Counted from the stretch's first letter, positions 18,102 to 27,405 are shown. The stretch is DNA of 64,000 nucleotides from Chelativorans sp. (GCF_031180965.1 NZ_JAPSLH010000011.1:62001-126000); one strand, 5' to 3'. Program-made: numbers and translations. The notes: generated by a model from the sequence alone, not told the origin.

Positions 18102-18851
18102 TCACCCGATCCGGACGGTCCCGCCGCTGGCGGCGTAGAGTTCGCGCGAATAGGCGTCGTGCAGTGTGCCCCTCCTCAGCGCCTCGACCGGCGCGATCTC
18201 GACGATGCGTCCATGCCGCATCACGGCCAGCCGGTCGCAGAGGAAGGAGACCACTGGCAGATTGTGGGTGACGAGCAGATAGGTAAGCCCCTGGTCGCGC
18301 CGGAGCCTTTTGAGCAGGTTGAGGATCTCGGCCTGGACCGAAACATCGAGCGCGGAAGTAGGCTCGTCGAGCAGCAGGATGCGGGGCTCGAGCATCAGCG
18401 CGCGGGCTATCGCCACGCGCTGGCGCTGGCCGCCGGAAAGCTGGTGCGGGTAGCGGAAGCGGAACCGCTGGTCGAGACCGACGGCGGCAAGCGCCGCCTT
18501 CACGCGCGCGTCCCTCTCCCCGATGCCATGCACGACGAGCGGTTCGGACAGGCAGTCGTCCACGGTCTTGCGCGGATGAAGCGAGCCGTAGGGGTCCTGG
18601 AACACCATCTGGCAGGTCTTCGCAAACTCACGGTCCGGCGCGTGGCCGCGCGGCTTCCCTTGCACGGAGATCGCTCCCGTCCAGTCGGGCGCAAGGCCGG
18701 AGATCGCCCTCAGGATTGTCGATTTGCCCGAGCCGCTCTCGCCCACAAGCGCAAAACTCTCCCCTTCCGCTATGGCGAGTGAAACGCCATGGACCACCTT
18801 TGTCGGCCCGTAGGAGATGTCGAGATCCTGGAGCTGGATGGCGGCGCTCAT
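18102..18851 (-). CDS. Peptide/nickel-type ABC transporter ATP-binding protein (DppF-like)
   Basis: This 249-residue ATPase has Walker A GESGSGKS, a Q-loop in QMVFQDPYGSLHPR, signature LSGGQRQR, Walker B ILLLDEP and H-loop VTHN. It is the second ATPase of a Dpp/Opp-type importer. It is shorter than usual and lacks a long C-terminal oligopeptide-transporter extension, so the Fe-S/cysteine tail of some DppF proteins is absent. Its ATG overlaps the preceding ATPase stop (ATGA). It is the last gene of the leftward dpp-type operon. Confidence 0.85.
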   Translation of the reverse strand: MSAAIQLQDLDISYGPTKVVHGVSLAIAEGESFALVGESGSGKSTILRAISGLAPDWTGAISVQGKPRGHAPDREFAKTCQMVFQDPYGSLHPRKTVDDCLSEPLVVHGIGERDARVKAALAAVGLDQRFRFRYPHQLSGGQRQRVAIARALMLEPRILLLDEPTSALDVSVQAEILNLLKRLRRDQGLTYLLVTHNLPVVSFLCDRLAVMRHGRIVEIAPVEALRRGTLHDAYSRELYAASGGTVRIG

Positions 18852-19684
18852 GTCGCCGCCCATGCGCTGCGGTCGAGCACCGGGAGCTCCTCGCGGTCCT
18901 CGTCCATGCGCGGCATCGCCGCAAGAAGCCCGCGCGTATAGGGGTGCTCGGCCTTGTCGAGTTCGCGCGCGGCGCATTGCTCGACGATTTGCCCGCCATT
19001 CATCACGAGGATGCGGTCGCAGTAGCGCGCGACGAGATTGAGGTCGTGGCTGATCAGGATGAGGCCCATGCCCTTTCCCGTGACGAGTTCCTCGATGATG
19101 TCGAGCACCTGCGCCTGTACGGAAACGTCGAGCGCCGAGGTGGGCTCGTCGGCTATCAGCAGGTCCGGCTCGGGGATGAGCATCATGGCGATCATGACCC
19201 GCTGTCCCATGCCGCCCGAGATCTCGTGCGGGTAGAGTTTTTCCACCCGCTCCGGCTCGTTGATGCGGACCGCTTCGAGCATGCCGAGCACCCGGTCCCG
19301 CAATTGCCGCCGCGGCATCGGCCGGTGGGGCTGCAGCGCTTCGGCGATCTGTTCGCCCACGGTCATGACCGGGTTTAGCGAGAATTTCGGATCCTGCATG
19401 ATCATCGAGATGCGCGCGCCGCGGATCGCGCGCATCTGCCGTTCGCTTTGGCGCGTGAGATCGAGCCCGTCAAAAACCATCTCGTCGGCGGCGATGCGAC
19501 CCGGCGGCCGGATCAGCTTCAGGATGGCACGGCCGGTCATGGACTTGCCCGAGCCGCTCTCGCCCACGATGCCCAGCCGCTCGCGCCCAAGCGAGAAGGA
19601 GACGCCGCGCACCACATCCACCGGGCCTTTCGCGGTGGGAAAGGTCACGCGCAAATTCTTCACGGAAAGGAGCGGCGCGCTCAC
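18848..19684 (-). CDS. Peptide/nickel-type ABC transporter ATP-binding protein (DppD-like)
   Basis: This 278-residue ATPase has Walker A GESGSGKS, a QDPKFSLNPVMTVGEQ Q-loop segment, signature ISGGMGQR, Walker B LLIADEP and H-loop ISHD. The C-terminus carries the HPYTRGLLAAMP segment of the oligopeptide/dipeptide family. The GTG start at 19684 overlaps the upstream permease stop (GTGA), so translation is coupled. With the DppF-like protein it should form the ATPase heterodimer that drives the DppBC-like channel. Confidence 0.85.
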   Translation of the reverse strand: MSAPLLSVKNLRVTFPTAKGPVDVVRGVSFSLGRERLGIVGESGSGKSMTGRAILKLIRPPGRIAADEMVFDGLDLTRQSERQMRAIRGARISMIMQDPKFSLNPVMTVGEQIAEALQPHRPMPRRQLRDRVLGMLEAVRINEPERVEKLYPHEISGGMGQRVMIAMMLIPEPDLLIADEPTSALDVSVQAQVLDIIEELVTGKGMGLILISHDLNLVARYCDRILVMNGGQIVEQCAARELDKAEHPYTRGLLAAMPRMDEDREELPVLDRSAWAAT

Positions 19685-20586
19685 CGGTTTTCCCTCTGTT
19701 TCGGATCGAGCACGTCGCGCAGGCCGTCGCCCAGGAAACAGAATCCGAGACTGACGAGGATGATGGCGAAGCCCGGCATTGTGGCGACCCACCACTGGTC
19801 GAGAATGAAGTTGCGCCCGCGCGAGATCATCGCGCCCCATTCGGGCAGCGGCGGCTGGGCGCCGAGGCCGAGGAAGCCGAGGCCCGCCGCTGTCAGGATG
19901 ATGCCCGCCATATCCAGCGTCACGCGGACGATGGTGGAGGAGGCGCAGAGCGGCAGCACATGGCGCAGGATGATGCGCATGGCCGAAGCGCCCTGCAGCC
20001 GCACAGCGGCGATGAATTCGGCGTCGCGGAAGGTCAGCGTCTCCGCCCGGGCGATGCGCGCATAGACCGGCCAGGAGGTGATGGCGATGGCAATGATCGC
20101 ATTCTCGATGCCCGGCCCGAGGGCGGCCACGAAGGCGAGCGCCAGGATGAGCTTCGGCATCGACAGGAAGATGTCGGTCACACCCATCAGGATGCGGTCG
20201 GCCCAACCGCCGAAATAGCCGGAAACCGCGCCGATGACGAGCCCGACGGGTGCGGCGATCACCGCAACCATGACGACGATCATGAGCGTGATGCGCGCGC
20301 CATAGACCACGCGGGAGAAGATGTCGCGGCCGAGCTCGTCGGTGCCCATCCAGTGCTGGGCCGAGGGGGGCACGAGACGGTTGGCAAGGTCCTGGCCGGT
20401 CGCCGAATAGGGCGCGATCCACGGCGCGAAAGCCGCCATGGCGATCAGGGCCAGGATGATCAGCATGCCTGCGACCGCGAGCGGGTTGCGCAGGAGCGCG
20501 CTGAACATCCGCCAGGCGCGGCCGAAGCTCGCCTGCAGGCGCGAGGACGGGGAATCGTCGAGCAGCCATTCGCGAACTGCGCTCAT
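19681..20586 (-). CDS. Peptide/nickel-type ABC transporter permease (DppC-like)
   Basis: This 301-residue inner-membrane protein has about six transmembrane segments. It shows the DppC family landmarks: GTDELGRDIFSRVVYGAR after the first periplasmic loop, and the RGASAMRII-type coupling loop (here LQGASAMRIILRHVLP). It is the second channel subunit, overlapping dppB upstream (ATGA) and the DppD-like gene downstream (GTGA). Confidence 0.86.
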   Translation of the reverse strand: MSAVREWLLDDSPSSRLQASFGRAWRMFSALLRNPLAVAGMLIILALIAMAAFAPWIAPYSATGQDLANRLVPPSAQHWMGTDELGRDIFSRVVYGARITLMIVVMVAVIAAPVGLVIGAVSGYFGGWADRILMGVTDIFLSMPKLILALAFVAALGPGIENAIIAIAITSWPVYARIARAETLTFRDAEFIAAVRLQGASAMRIILRHVLPLCASSTIVRVTLDMAGIILTAAGLGFLGLGAQPPLPEWGAMISRGRNFILDQWWVATMPGFAIILVSLGFCFLGDGLRDVLDPKQRENR

Positions 20587-21611
20587 CGCCGCGCCCTCGG
20601 ATCAAGAACACGGTAGAGCACGTCGGAGATCTTGTTGACGAGGATGAAGACGGAGCCGATCACGAGCGTGGCGCCCAGCACCGCGTTCATATCGGCATTG
20701 AGCAGCGCGGTGGTGAGATAATTTCCGATGCCCGGCCAGGAGAACACGGTCTCGATCATCACCGAGCCTTCCAGAAGCCCTGCATAGGAGAGGCCGATCA
20801 CGGTGATGAGCTGGATGCGGATCGGATAGAAGGCGTGGCGCCAGATGACCCGCCGCTCCGCCACCCCCTTCACCCGCGCCGTCGTCACATATTCCTGGCC
20901 GAGCTGGTCGAGCATGAAAGAGCGCGTCATCCGCGCGATATAGGCGAGGCTGAAGAAGCCAAGGATCGAGGCAGGCAGCAGAAGGTGGCTGACGGCGTTC
21001 CAGAAGATCTCCGGCTCGCCGGCGATCAGGCTGTCAACGAGGTAGAGGCCGGTCACCGGGTCGACGAGGCCGTCATAGAAAATGTCGATGCGCCCCGGTC
21101 CCGCCACCCAGCCTAGCCCGGCATAGAAGACGGCAAGCCCCACCAACCCTAGCCAGAAGGCAGGAACGGAATAGCCGAGGAGGCCGAGCACGCGGATGAC
21201 CTGGTCTACCCAGCTTCCCTGCCGGGTGGCGGCGATGACGCCCATCGGCACGCCGAGCGCCACCCCGATGATGATACCGAGCGTGGCCATCTCCAAGGTG
21301 GCCGGAAAGACGCGCCCCAGGTCTTCCGCCACCGATCGCCCGGTCGAGATGGAATTTCCAAGCTGGCCGCGCAGCACATCGCCCACATAGGAGAGGAACT
21401 GTACGACGAGTGGGCGGTCGAGCCCCATGCGCTCGCGCGCCGCCTCATAGGCCTCCTGCGTGGCGCGGTCGCCCACCACCGCCAGCACGGGGTCGATCGG
21501 AATGACGCGACCGATGAAGAAGGTGATGGCCATGAGGCCGAGGAAGGTCAGCGCCAGGACCAGCAGAAAGCGCAGCAGGCTTGCGGCGCCGCGTGCCGCA
21601 TGCCCCGCCAC
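20583..21611 (-). CDS. Peptide/nickel-type ABC transporter permease (DppB-like)
   Basis: This permease of about 342 residues has six hydrophobic segments, a GxxxGxSxxTGRSVAEDL segment after the first loop and the typical C-terminal SWPGIGNYLTTALLNAD motif. It forms the channel with the DppC-like protein. The frame stays open far upstream; GTG at 21611 is chosen since the first membrane segment begins about 12 residues later, but the exact start is uncertain. It is the first gene of the operon and is divergent from the XRE-cupin regulator. Confidence 0.82.
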   Translation of the reverse strand: MAGHAARGAASLLRFLLVLALTFLGLMAITFFIGRVIPIDPVLAVVGDRATQEAYEAARERMGLDRPLVVQFLSYVGDVLRGQLGNSISTGRSVAEDLGRVFPATLEMATLGIIIGVALGVPMGVIAATRQGSWVDQVIRVLGLLGYSVPAFWLGLVGLAVFYAGLGWVAGPGRIDIFYDGLVDPVTGLYLVDSLIAGEPEIFWNAVSHLLLPASILGFFSLAYIARMTRSFMLDQLGQEYVTTARVKGVAERRVIWRHAFYPIRIQLITVIGLSYAGLLEGSVMIETVFSWPGIGNYLTTALLNADMNAVLGATLVIGSVFILVNKISDVLYRVLDPRARR

Positions 21612-21737
21612 GGCGCCCGCGTGTAGTCTCGTTTCCGCCGGTGATGGTTCGAACGCCAAGAATGCCCCGCTGCCGCCGGCGGTCAGCGCCCGCCTGTTGA
21701 AAAACCTCTTGGAGCATACAAAGAATTCTGCTTTCAT

Positions 21738-21751
21738 CAAAAAAATTTTTG
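21738..21751. promoter_or_regulatory. AT-rich dyad in the dpp/regulator divergent gap
   Basis: CAAAAAAATTTTTG is a near-perfect A/T dyad in the roughly 187-base gap between the DppB-like gene and the XRE-cupin gene. The surrounding 60 bases are markedly AT-rich against the GC-rich background. No clear -35/-10 pair could be set. It is a candidate binding site for the adjacent XRE-cupin regulator, by position only. Confidence 0.35.
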
Positions 21752-21798
21752 TGAGGGCAAAAGTTTTGAGCAGCCGCCTTGCCAAGGCAGAGAGCGAC

Positions 21799-22425
21799 AT
21801 GCAGGCCCGGCTTGGCATGCTCATCCGCGCCCGCCGGCGCAAGCTCGGGCTGACGCTTCAGGAACTCGGCAATGCAGCCGGTGTCTCTGTCGGGTATCTC
21901 AGCCAGCTGGAGCGTGACAACGCCACGCCGAGCCTCGGCACGCTGGCGCAAATCGCCCGTGCGCTGGGCGTGCCGCTCGACTATTTCGTCGCCGCGCCCC
22001 GCGCCGAGGACGCGCTGACGCGGCGTGACGACCGCCGGCGCTTTTCCATAGACGGCTCCTCCATCGTCTATGAGCGATTGGGCGCCGAGTTTCCCGGCAA
22101 CGTGCTCTCCTCCTTCATCCTCACAGTTCCGCCCGGCTACGCCTCGGAGACGGTGAGCCATGAAGGCGAGGAGATCATCTATATCCTCGAAGGCTCCATC
22201 ACCCAGTTTCTCGACGGCAAGGAGATGGTGATGGGCGAAGGCGACAGCCTTCATTTCCGCGGCAATGTCCCCCATGCCTGGGCCAATCCGAACGACAGGC
22301 CGGCGCGCATGCTGTGGACCGGCACCCTGGCCCTGTTCAACGCGGCAAGCCGCGTTGCGCTCGGCTCGCCGGATATCGTCGCGGAAAGCAGGAAAACTTC
22401 CAGAAGCAGGGAGCGCAGACCATGA
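21799..22425 (+). CDS. XRE-family regulator with C-terminal cupin domain
   Basis: This 208-residue protein has a lambda-repressor-like helix-turn-helix (about residues 5-62: LGMLIRARRRKLGLTLQELGNAAGVSVGYLSQLERD). A cupin_2 domain follows (about 115-185, with SHEGEEIIYILEGSI and GDSLHFRGNVPHAW). Such SutR/PuuR-like regulators sense small metabolites, often amino acids or polyamines, through the cupin. Its stop overlaps the start of the binding-protein gene (ATGA), and it is divergent from the permease operon. It therefore very probably controls the whole importer. Confidence 0.85.
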   Translation: MQARLGMLIRARRRKLGLTLQELGNAAGVSVGYLSQLERDNATPSLGTLAQIARALGVPLDYFVAAPRAEDALTRRDDRRRFSIDGSSIVYERLGAEFPGNVLSSFILTVPPGYASETVSHEGEEIIYILEGSITQFLDGKEMVMGEGDSLHFRGNVPHAWANPNDRPARMLWTGTLALFNAASRVALGSPDIVAESRKTSRSRERRP

Positions 22426-24008
22426 AGATCCTGAGAACAGCCCTTTTAGCGGCGGCCGTGTCGCTGCCATTTGCGGGCGGCGCCTTTGCCGCCACGCCCG
22501 ACAATCTTCTCGTCGTGGCGCAGAACATCGACGACATCGTCGCCATCGATCCGGCGCAGGCTTACGAGTTCTCGTCCGGAGAGCTCGTCACCAACATCTA
22601 CGACCGCCTGGTGCAGTACGATGCGGAAGACCCGACCGTGCTGGCGCCGGGCCTCGCCTCGGAATGGCAGGCGGATGCCGAGGCCAAGACCATCACCTTC
22701 ACCATGCGCGAGGGCGCGACCTTCCATTCCGGAAACCCCGTGCGGGCGGAAGACGTCGTCTTCTCCTTCTCGCGGGTGATAAAACTCAACCTGACGCCGG
22801 CCTTCATCCTAGCCCAGCTCGGCTGGACGCCGGAAAATATCGGCGAGATGGTCAAGGCTGACGGCAACAAGGTGATCGTGAAATACGAGGGCGAGTTCTC
22901 GCCCGCCTTCGTGCTCAACGTGCTTGCCGCGCGCCCGGCTTCCATCGTCGACGAGAAAACGGTGATGGAGCATGAGGAAAACGGCGACATGGGCAACAAG
23001 TGGCTCAACGCCAACTCCGCCGGCTCCGGCCCATTCAAGCTTCAGACCTATCGCCCCGGAGAACTGGTGCGTCTGGAGTCCAATCCGGATTATTTCAAGG
23101 GCGCGCCGAAGATCGAGGGCCTGATGATCCGCCATGTGGCCGAAGCCGCCACCCAGCAGCTTCTGCTCACCTCGGGCGACGTGGACATGGCCCGCAACCT
23201 GACGCCCGACCAGATCGCCGGCCTAGCGACGGATGAGATCAAGGTCGAGACCTATCCGCAGGCCGCGGTGCACTTCCTTTCCTTCAACCAGAAGGTCGAG
23301 GCATTGCAGCCGGAGGCGGTCTGGGAGGCAGCACGCTACCTCGTCAATTACCAGGGCATGGTCGACAGTTTCCTGAAGGGCCAGATGGAAATCCACCAGG
23401 CGTTCTGGCCGAAGGGCTTTCCGGGCTCCTATGACGAGACGCCCTTCACCTACGATCCAGAGAAGGCCAAGCAGATCCTTGAGGAGGCGGGCGTCGAGAC
23501 GCCGATCAACGTCACTCTCGACGTCATCAACTCGACGCCCTTCACCGACATCGCGCAATCCTTGCAGGCGGGCTTTGCCGAGGCCGGCATCAATTTCGAG
23601 ATCATTCCCGGCACGGGCTCGCAGGTGATCACGAAATACCGCGAGCGCAGCCACGAGGCCATGCTGCTCTATTGGGGGCCGGACTTCATGGACCCGCACT
23701 CGAATGCCAAGGCCTTCGCCTATAACAGCGACAATTCCGACGCCAACTACCAGGCGACCACCACCTGGCGGAACGCCTGGGCCGTGCCGGACGACATGAA
23801 CAAGATGACCATGGCCGCGCTCGCGGAGTCCGATCCCGCCAAGCGGCAGGAAATGTATATCGAGCTGCAGAAGCGGGTGCAGGCGAAGTCGCCCATCGTC
23901 ATCATGTTCCAGGCGGCCTATCAGGTGGCCATGGACAAGGACGTGAACGGATATGTGAACGGCGCCACCTCCGACTTCGTCTACTACCGCCTGGTGACGA
24001 AGAACTGA
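22422..24008 (+). CDS. Peptide/nickel-type ABC transporter substrate-binding protein (DppA-like)
   Basis: This 528-residue periplasmic protein of the SBP_bac_5 family has a signal peptide (about residues 1-24, cleavage after a GAFAA segment). The family features ATFHSGNPVRAEDVVFSFSR (about 105-125) and NSAGSGPFKL are present. It should bind a dipeptide-like ligand and deliver it to the divergent DppBCDF-like complex. The 5-oxoprolinase nearby hints at pyroglutamyl or gamma-glutamyl compounds, but that is speculation. An intrinsic terminator follows at 24033-24060. Confidence 0.86.
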   Translation: MKILRTALLAAAVSLPFAGGAFAATPDNLLVVAQNIDDIVAIDPAQAYEFSSGELVTNIYDRLVQYDAEDPTVLAPGLASEWQADAEAKTITFTMREGATFHSGNPVRAEDVVFSFSRVIKLNLTPAFILAQLGWTPENIGEMVKADGNKVIVKYEGEFSPAFVLNVLAARPASIVDEKTVMEHEENGDMGNKWLNANSAGSGPFKLQTYRPGELVRLESNPDYFKGAPKIEGLMIRHVAEAATQQLLLTSGDVDMARNLTPDQIAGLATDEIKVETYPQAAVHFLSFNQKVEALQPEAVWEAARYLVNYQGMVDSFLKGQMEIHQAFWPKGFPGSYDETPFTYDPEKAKQILEEAGVETPINVTLDVINSTPFTDIAQSLQAGFAEAGINFEIIPGTGSQVITKYRERSHEAMLLYWGPDFMDPHSNAKAFAYNSDNSDANYQATTTWRNAWAVPDDMNKMTMAALAESDPAKRQEMYIELQKRVQAKSPIVIMFQAAYQVAMDKDVNGYVNGATSDFVYYRLVTKN

Positions 24009-24032
24009 GGAGCCCGGAGCTCAGGCGCATTC

Positions 24033-24060
24033 AAAGCCGCCCGGACCGGGCGGCTTTTTC
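24033..24060 (+). terminator. Rho-independent terminator after the dppA-like gene
   Basis: AAGCCGCCCG (24034-24043) and CGGGCGGCTT (24047-24056) form a perfect 10-bp stem with a 3-base loop, ending in a run of five T within the arm and tail. It lies 25 bases after the binding-protein stop. The A residues preceding the left arm would also give a T tail for the convergent oxidoreductase gene, so it may work in both directions. Confidence 0.85.
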
Positions 24061-24075
24061 CTTTCGGGGGCGACG

Positions 24076-25140
24076 TCAGAAATATCGGCCCACCTCCGCG
24101 AAGAGCTCAAGGTCGGCGAGCGAGTCCTCCAGATCCGTTTTCGGGCGCAGGCTCTTGGTCACGCAGTCGTGGAACGCTTCGAGCTCGACGCGGAAAGCAT
24201 CCTCATAGAAGGGGCCGACGATCTCGGTGCCTGTCTCCGTGTCCGTGGAACTGGTGATTTCCAGCCGCGTCGGCAGGTTGCGGACATAGGGCGTGTCATA
24301 GTTGATCCTGTAGTGCCGGTTCTGCGTCAGCACCTCGATACCGGAATCGAAGCGCGCCACTTCGTGGATCACCGCCTCGTAGACGCAGGTGAAGTGACCG
24401 TAGTCGAACAGCACGACGACCGCCTCCCCACCCGACTGCCTGGCCGCCACCACGCCGTTAGGGCGTCCGAGAAGCTCGCGCATGGCGGAAAAACTGTGCG
24501 AAGACAGCCCGGTCAGCACCTGATAGGCGCGCACCGCCCCCGCCGGCCGATCTTGCCCCATCACCTCGCGCAGCAAGGCCTGGGTGCGGGCGCGGCCTTC
24601 CTTGACGACGCTCTCGGGAACATCCGTCGCGCGGACGATGTGCCTGGTCTGGTCGACGAAGAAGCGCGACTCCCGGATCAGGTCGCGGATGCGTACATGG
24701 CGGATTTCCTCAAGCGGTGGCATGCGCTGCTTGAGCGCCAGGAAAGGTCGGGCATAGCGCCTCATATAGCCCACGAAGACGGTTTTCGGATTGGACCGGT
24801 TGCGCTCGATGAGCGGCAGGAGCTCGCGCTTGGTCAGGCAGACGGGCTTTTCGATGAAGACATGTTTTCCGGCGTCTATGGCCTGGGCAAGCAGCTCGGA
24901 ATGCAGGTAGTCCGGCGCGAGGATGAACACCGCATCGATCTCGGAGGGCGAAAAAATCTCTTCCGTTCGCGTCGTGCGCAGCGGCACGCCGTAGCGTGTC
25001 GCCATCGCCTCCACGAGTGTAGGCGAGACATCACAGACTCCCGCGATCCTGAAGCGCGGATCATCGGCCAGAAGCGGCAGGTGCATGAGCTGGGCGACCT
25101 CGCCGAGCCCGATCAGGCCGACGGAAATCGGCATCGGCAT
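24076..25140 (-). CDS. Gfo/Idh/MocA-family oxidoreductase
   Basis: This 354-residue NAD(P)-dependent sugar or cyclitol oxidoreductase has an N-terminal Rossmann fold (GLIGLGEVAQ at about 8-17), the catalytic EKPVCL motif and a C-terminal alpha/beta dimer domain. It is the last gene of the sugar ABC operon, starting 4 bases after the TIM-barrel isomerase stop. Together these two enzymes suggest an oxidised sugar or inositol-type intermediate. The substrate is unknown. Confidence 0.84.
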   Translation of the reverse strand: MPMPISVGLIGLGEVAQLMHLPLLADDPRFRIAGVCDVSPTLVEAMATRYGVPLRTTRTEEIFSPSEIDAVFILAPDYLHSELLAQAIDAGKHVFIEKPVCLTKRELLPLIERNRSNPKTVFVGYMRRYARPFLALKQRMPPLEEIRHVRIRDLIRESRFFVDQTRHIVRATDVPESVVKEGRARTQALLREVMGQDRPAGAVRAYQVLTGLSSHSFSAMRELLGRPNGVVAARQSGGEAVVVLFDYGHFTCVYEAVIHEVARFDSGIEVLTQNRHYRINYDTPYVRNLPTRLEITSSTDTETGTEIVGPFYEDAFRVELEAFHDCVTKSLRPKTDLEDSLADLELFAEVGRYF

Positions 25141-25144
25141 TCTC

Positions 25145-25999
25145 CTAGAGAAGGGATTTCAGGAATTCGGCATTGCGCCGGGCGAGCGCTGCCGGGCTTT
25201 CGCCAGACGTTTCGAAATAGTCCTGCTCGACGACGACTGGGCCGGAAAAGCCGCGCTCCTTCAGCATCCGCATCACGGCGGCGATATCGACCGCGCCGTC
25301 CGGCAGCGGGCACATGATGCCTGCCTCAAAAGCTTCGCGAACGCCAAGCTGCCCGTCCAGCATGCGCCTGCGGACTATCCCGTCCACATTCTTCAAGTGC
25401 GTGTAGCCGATGCGGTCCCAGACCTTCTCCATATAGGCGAGCGGGTCCTGGTTCCAGAAGGCGTGGTGGCCCGTGTCGAAGCAGAGATTGATGTCAGTAT
25501 CCTGCAGCAACCGGTCGATCTGCGCCTCGAACTCCACGGCGGTGGCCACATGCGGGTGGAAGGTGAGCGCAATGCCGAAGTGATCCGAGAGCAGCGCCTG
25601 CGCGTCGCGCAGCATTGCGGTCATCGCCTTCCATTGGGGATCGTCCAGCCTGCCGACCGCATCCGGCGGATAGACATTGCCTTCGTCCATCAGCACGAGC
25701 TGGTTGGTGCCCAGCGCATGCAGCAAGGTGCCGATCTTTTCGACATCCGCGAGCAATTGCGGCCCGCTGCGTGGATCGGAGAAGGCGTGCACATGCACCG
25801 TCCCGACCAGCCGCAGACCCCTTTTGGAGAGCGCCTCTTCGAGCGCGGCCGGCTCGGTGGGCAGGAAGCCGTAAGGCCCGAGCTCGGTCCCAAGATAGCC
25901 GGCGGCCGCCACGTCATCGAGGTAGCGGTCGGCGCTGACCTGCGCGTTGTCGGGGTAGAACACGCCCCAGGAACACGGTGCGTTGGACAAGAACATCAT
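25145..25999 (-). CDS. Sugar phosphate isomerase/epimerase (IolE-like TIM barrel)
   Basis: This 284-residue AP-endonuclease-2-like TIM barrel resembles IolE/IolI proteins, starting NAPCSWGVF, with metal-ligand candidates in TFHPHV, FDTGHH, THLKNVD and VVVEQD. The family includes 2-keto-myo-inositol dehydratase and keto-sugar epimerases; the exact reaction is not predictable. It sits between a PHP hydrolase (7 bases upstream) and a Gfo/Idh oxidoreductase (4 bases downstream), which is the arrangement of many cyclitol and keto-sugar operons. Confidence 0.82.
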   Translation of the reverse strand: MMFLSNAPCSWGVFYPDNAQVSADRYLDDVAAAGYLGTELGPYGFLPTEPAALEEALSKRGLRLVGTVHVHAFSDPRSGPQLLADVEKIGTLLHALGTNQLVLMDEGNVYPPDAVGRLDDPQWKAMTAMLRDAQALLSDHFGIALTFHPHVATAVEFEAQIDRLLQDTDINLCFDTGHHAFWNQDPLAYMEKVWDRIGYTHLKNVDGIVRRRMLDGQLGVREAFEAGIMCPLPDGAVDIAAVMRMLKERGFSGPVVVEQDYFETSGESPAALARRNAEFLKSLL

Positions 26000-26006
26000 T
26001 CGGCCT

Positions 26007-27404
26007 CTACGCCTTGATATAAACGGGATTGGACACGGCCCGCCGCAGCGGCTCTGCCGTCAGCTCCGCCTCGGCGAGGCCCCACGGCAGAGGCTTCTCG
26101 CCCAAGGCTGTCCGGAATTCAGCCATGAGAGCGGTATGGCTCGCATGGGCGAGGATCTCGCAGCGCAGGAATTTCTGCGGCTCCGCCTCGAGCGCCAGCA
26201 CCTGGTCGTCCGCATCGATCGGCATCCGAGCGATCTCGCCGTTCGCGTCGAACCAGGCGAGGAGGTCTCCCGCCGCACCCTTCACGTGGGCCTCCGCCAG
26301 CCCCCCGGAGACCGTGGCGCCCATCGGCGCGCCGCCGACGGCGAGCGCCAGATGCGGACCGGAGGGACCTTCAGTGACATAGCCGCGCCCCGCCTTCATT
26401 GCCGCGAGCACGGCATCTTCGGAAAGCTCCTCCAGCCACAGCACGGTCGTCGGCCGGGCGAGCGCGAAAGGTCCTTCGGGCATCAGCCGGTCCGGCTGAT
26501 GGAAATCGCTCCCGCCGATTGCTGAGATCTTCAGGCCGGCTGCGAGCCGCTCCTGGTAGCGCCGCAGGGAGATCCAGTTCCGGCTCAGCCAGGCCTGCTG
26601 CCAGACTTCCATGCAGTCGATCTCCGGCAGCATATAGCTCCACGGGATCGGCGGCTTGTCGTGATTGATCGAGATCAGCCCGCCCTTCTCATGCACGATA
26701 CGGGCAAGCGTGTGCGCGTCCTCCGGCCGAGTCATGCGGAAGTCGATCCAGTCGTCGACGCCGAAGACATTGGCGTGACCTTCCGCCGTTGTGATCTCCA
26801 TGGCGCGCACGAAGACAAGCTCCGGCGAGGAGTGCGCATGGAAATAGCGGCGCTGGGTCGTGGTGTTGTGGTCGGCCACGGCCAGGAAATCGAGCCCCGC
26901 CTGCTTTGCGGCGGCGTGGAGAAGCTCCGGACCGCCTTTCGCGTCGGAGTGGAAGGTGTGGCAGTGCAGGTCGCCCCTGTACCACCCGGTACGCTTGCGC
27001 GCCGGGCGAGGGCGCTCCGGCTGCGGCGCCACCGAACGTGGGCCATCGTCGAAGGCAAAGGTGAGATCGACCTCCACGCCGCGCGCAGGCACCTTGTGAA
27101 GGCCCAGCATCACCCGCCAGGTGCCGGAGGGAATTTCGCCATGCACATAGCCGGGCGTGGCCTCGTCCGTGGCGATGAAGAAGCGGTCGCGCGCGCCGCC
27201 GCTCCAGCCGCGGAAACCCTGTTCGCTGGGGAACTCGCCCAGCCGCGGGTCGGCGCAGCCAAGATCGATGACGCAGTCTTCGGCGCGCTCGTAGCGCATC
27301 ACCACCTCGATGCGCGTTGTACCCGCCGGTACGCTGAAGGGTACGTAGAAATACGGCGAGCGCGCCTTGTCCGCCGGCGTAAGATGGAGGCTTCGCGTCA
27401 GCAT
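26007..27404 (-). CDS. CehA/McbA-family PHP metallohydrolase
   Basis: This 465-residue protein has an N-terminal beta-rich region (about 1-165) followed by a PHP domain. The metal-binding motifs are RGDLHCHTFHSD (about 175), VADHNTT, ISINHD and GGSDFHQPD (about 345-353). CehA/McbA members were named from carbaryl hydrolases, but the PHP fold mostly serves phosphoesterases. Here the gene lies within a sugar importer operon, so a phosphodiester or ester of the imported sugar is a reasonable substrate guess. ATG at 27404 is one base from the ATPase stop. No signal peptide is seen, so it is probably cytoplasmic. Confidence 0.8.
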   Translation of the reverse strand: MLTRSLHLTPADKARSPYFYVPFSVPAGTTRIEVVMRYERAEDCVIDLGCADPRLGEFPSEQGFRGWSGGARDRFFIATDEATPGYVHGEIPSGTWRVMLGLHKVPARGVEVDLTFAFDDGPRSVAPQPERPRPARKRTGWYRGDLHCHTFHSDAKGGPELLHAAAKQAGLDFLAVADHNTTTQRRYFHAHSSPELVFVRAMEITTAEGHANVFGVDDWIDFRMTRPEDAHTLARIVHEKGGLISINHDKPPIPWSYMLPEIDCMEVWQQAWLSRNWISLRRYQERLAAGLKISAIGGSDFHQPDRLMPEGPFALARPTTVLWLEELSEDAVLAAMKAGRGYVTEGPSGPHLALAVGGAPMGATVSGGLAEAHVKGAAGDLLAWFDANGEIARMPIDADDQVLALEAEPQKFLRCEILAHASHTALMAEFRTALGEKPLPWGLAEAELTAEPLRRAVSNPVYIKA

Positions 27405-27405
27405 C

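Noticed and set aside
19685-20611. Upstream extension of the DppD-like ATPase through the permease gene
   Set aside because: It is out of frame with the clear permease protein; the GTG at 19684 with GTGA overlap is the natural start.
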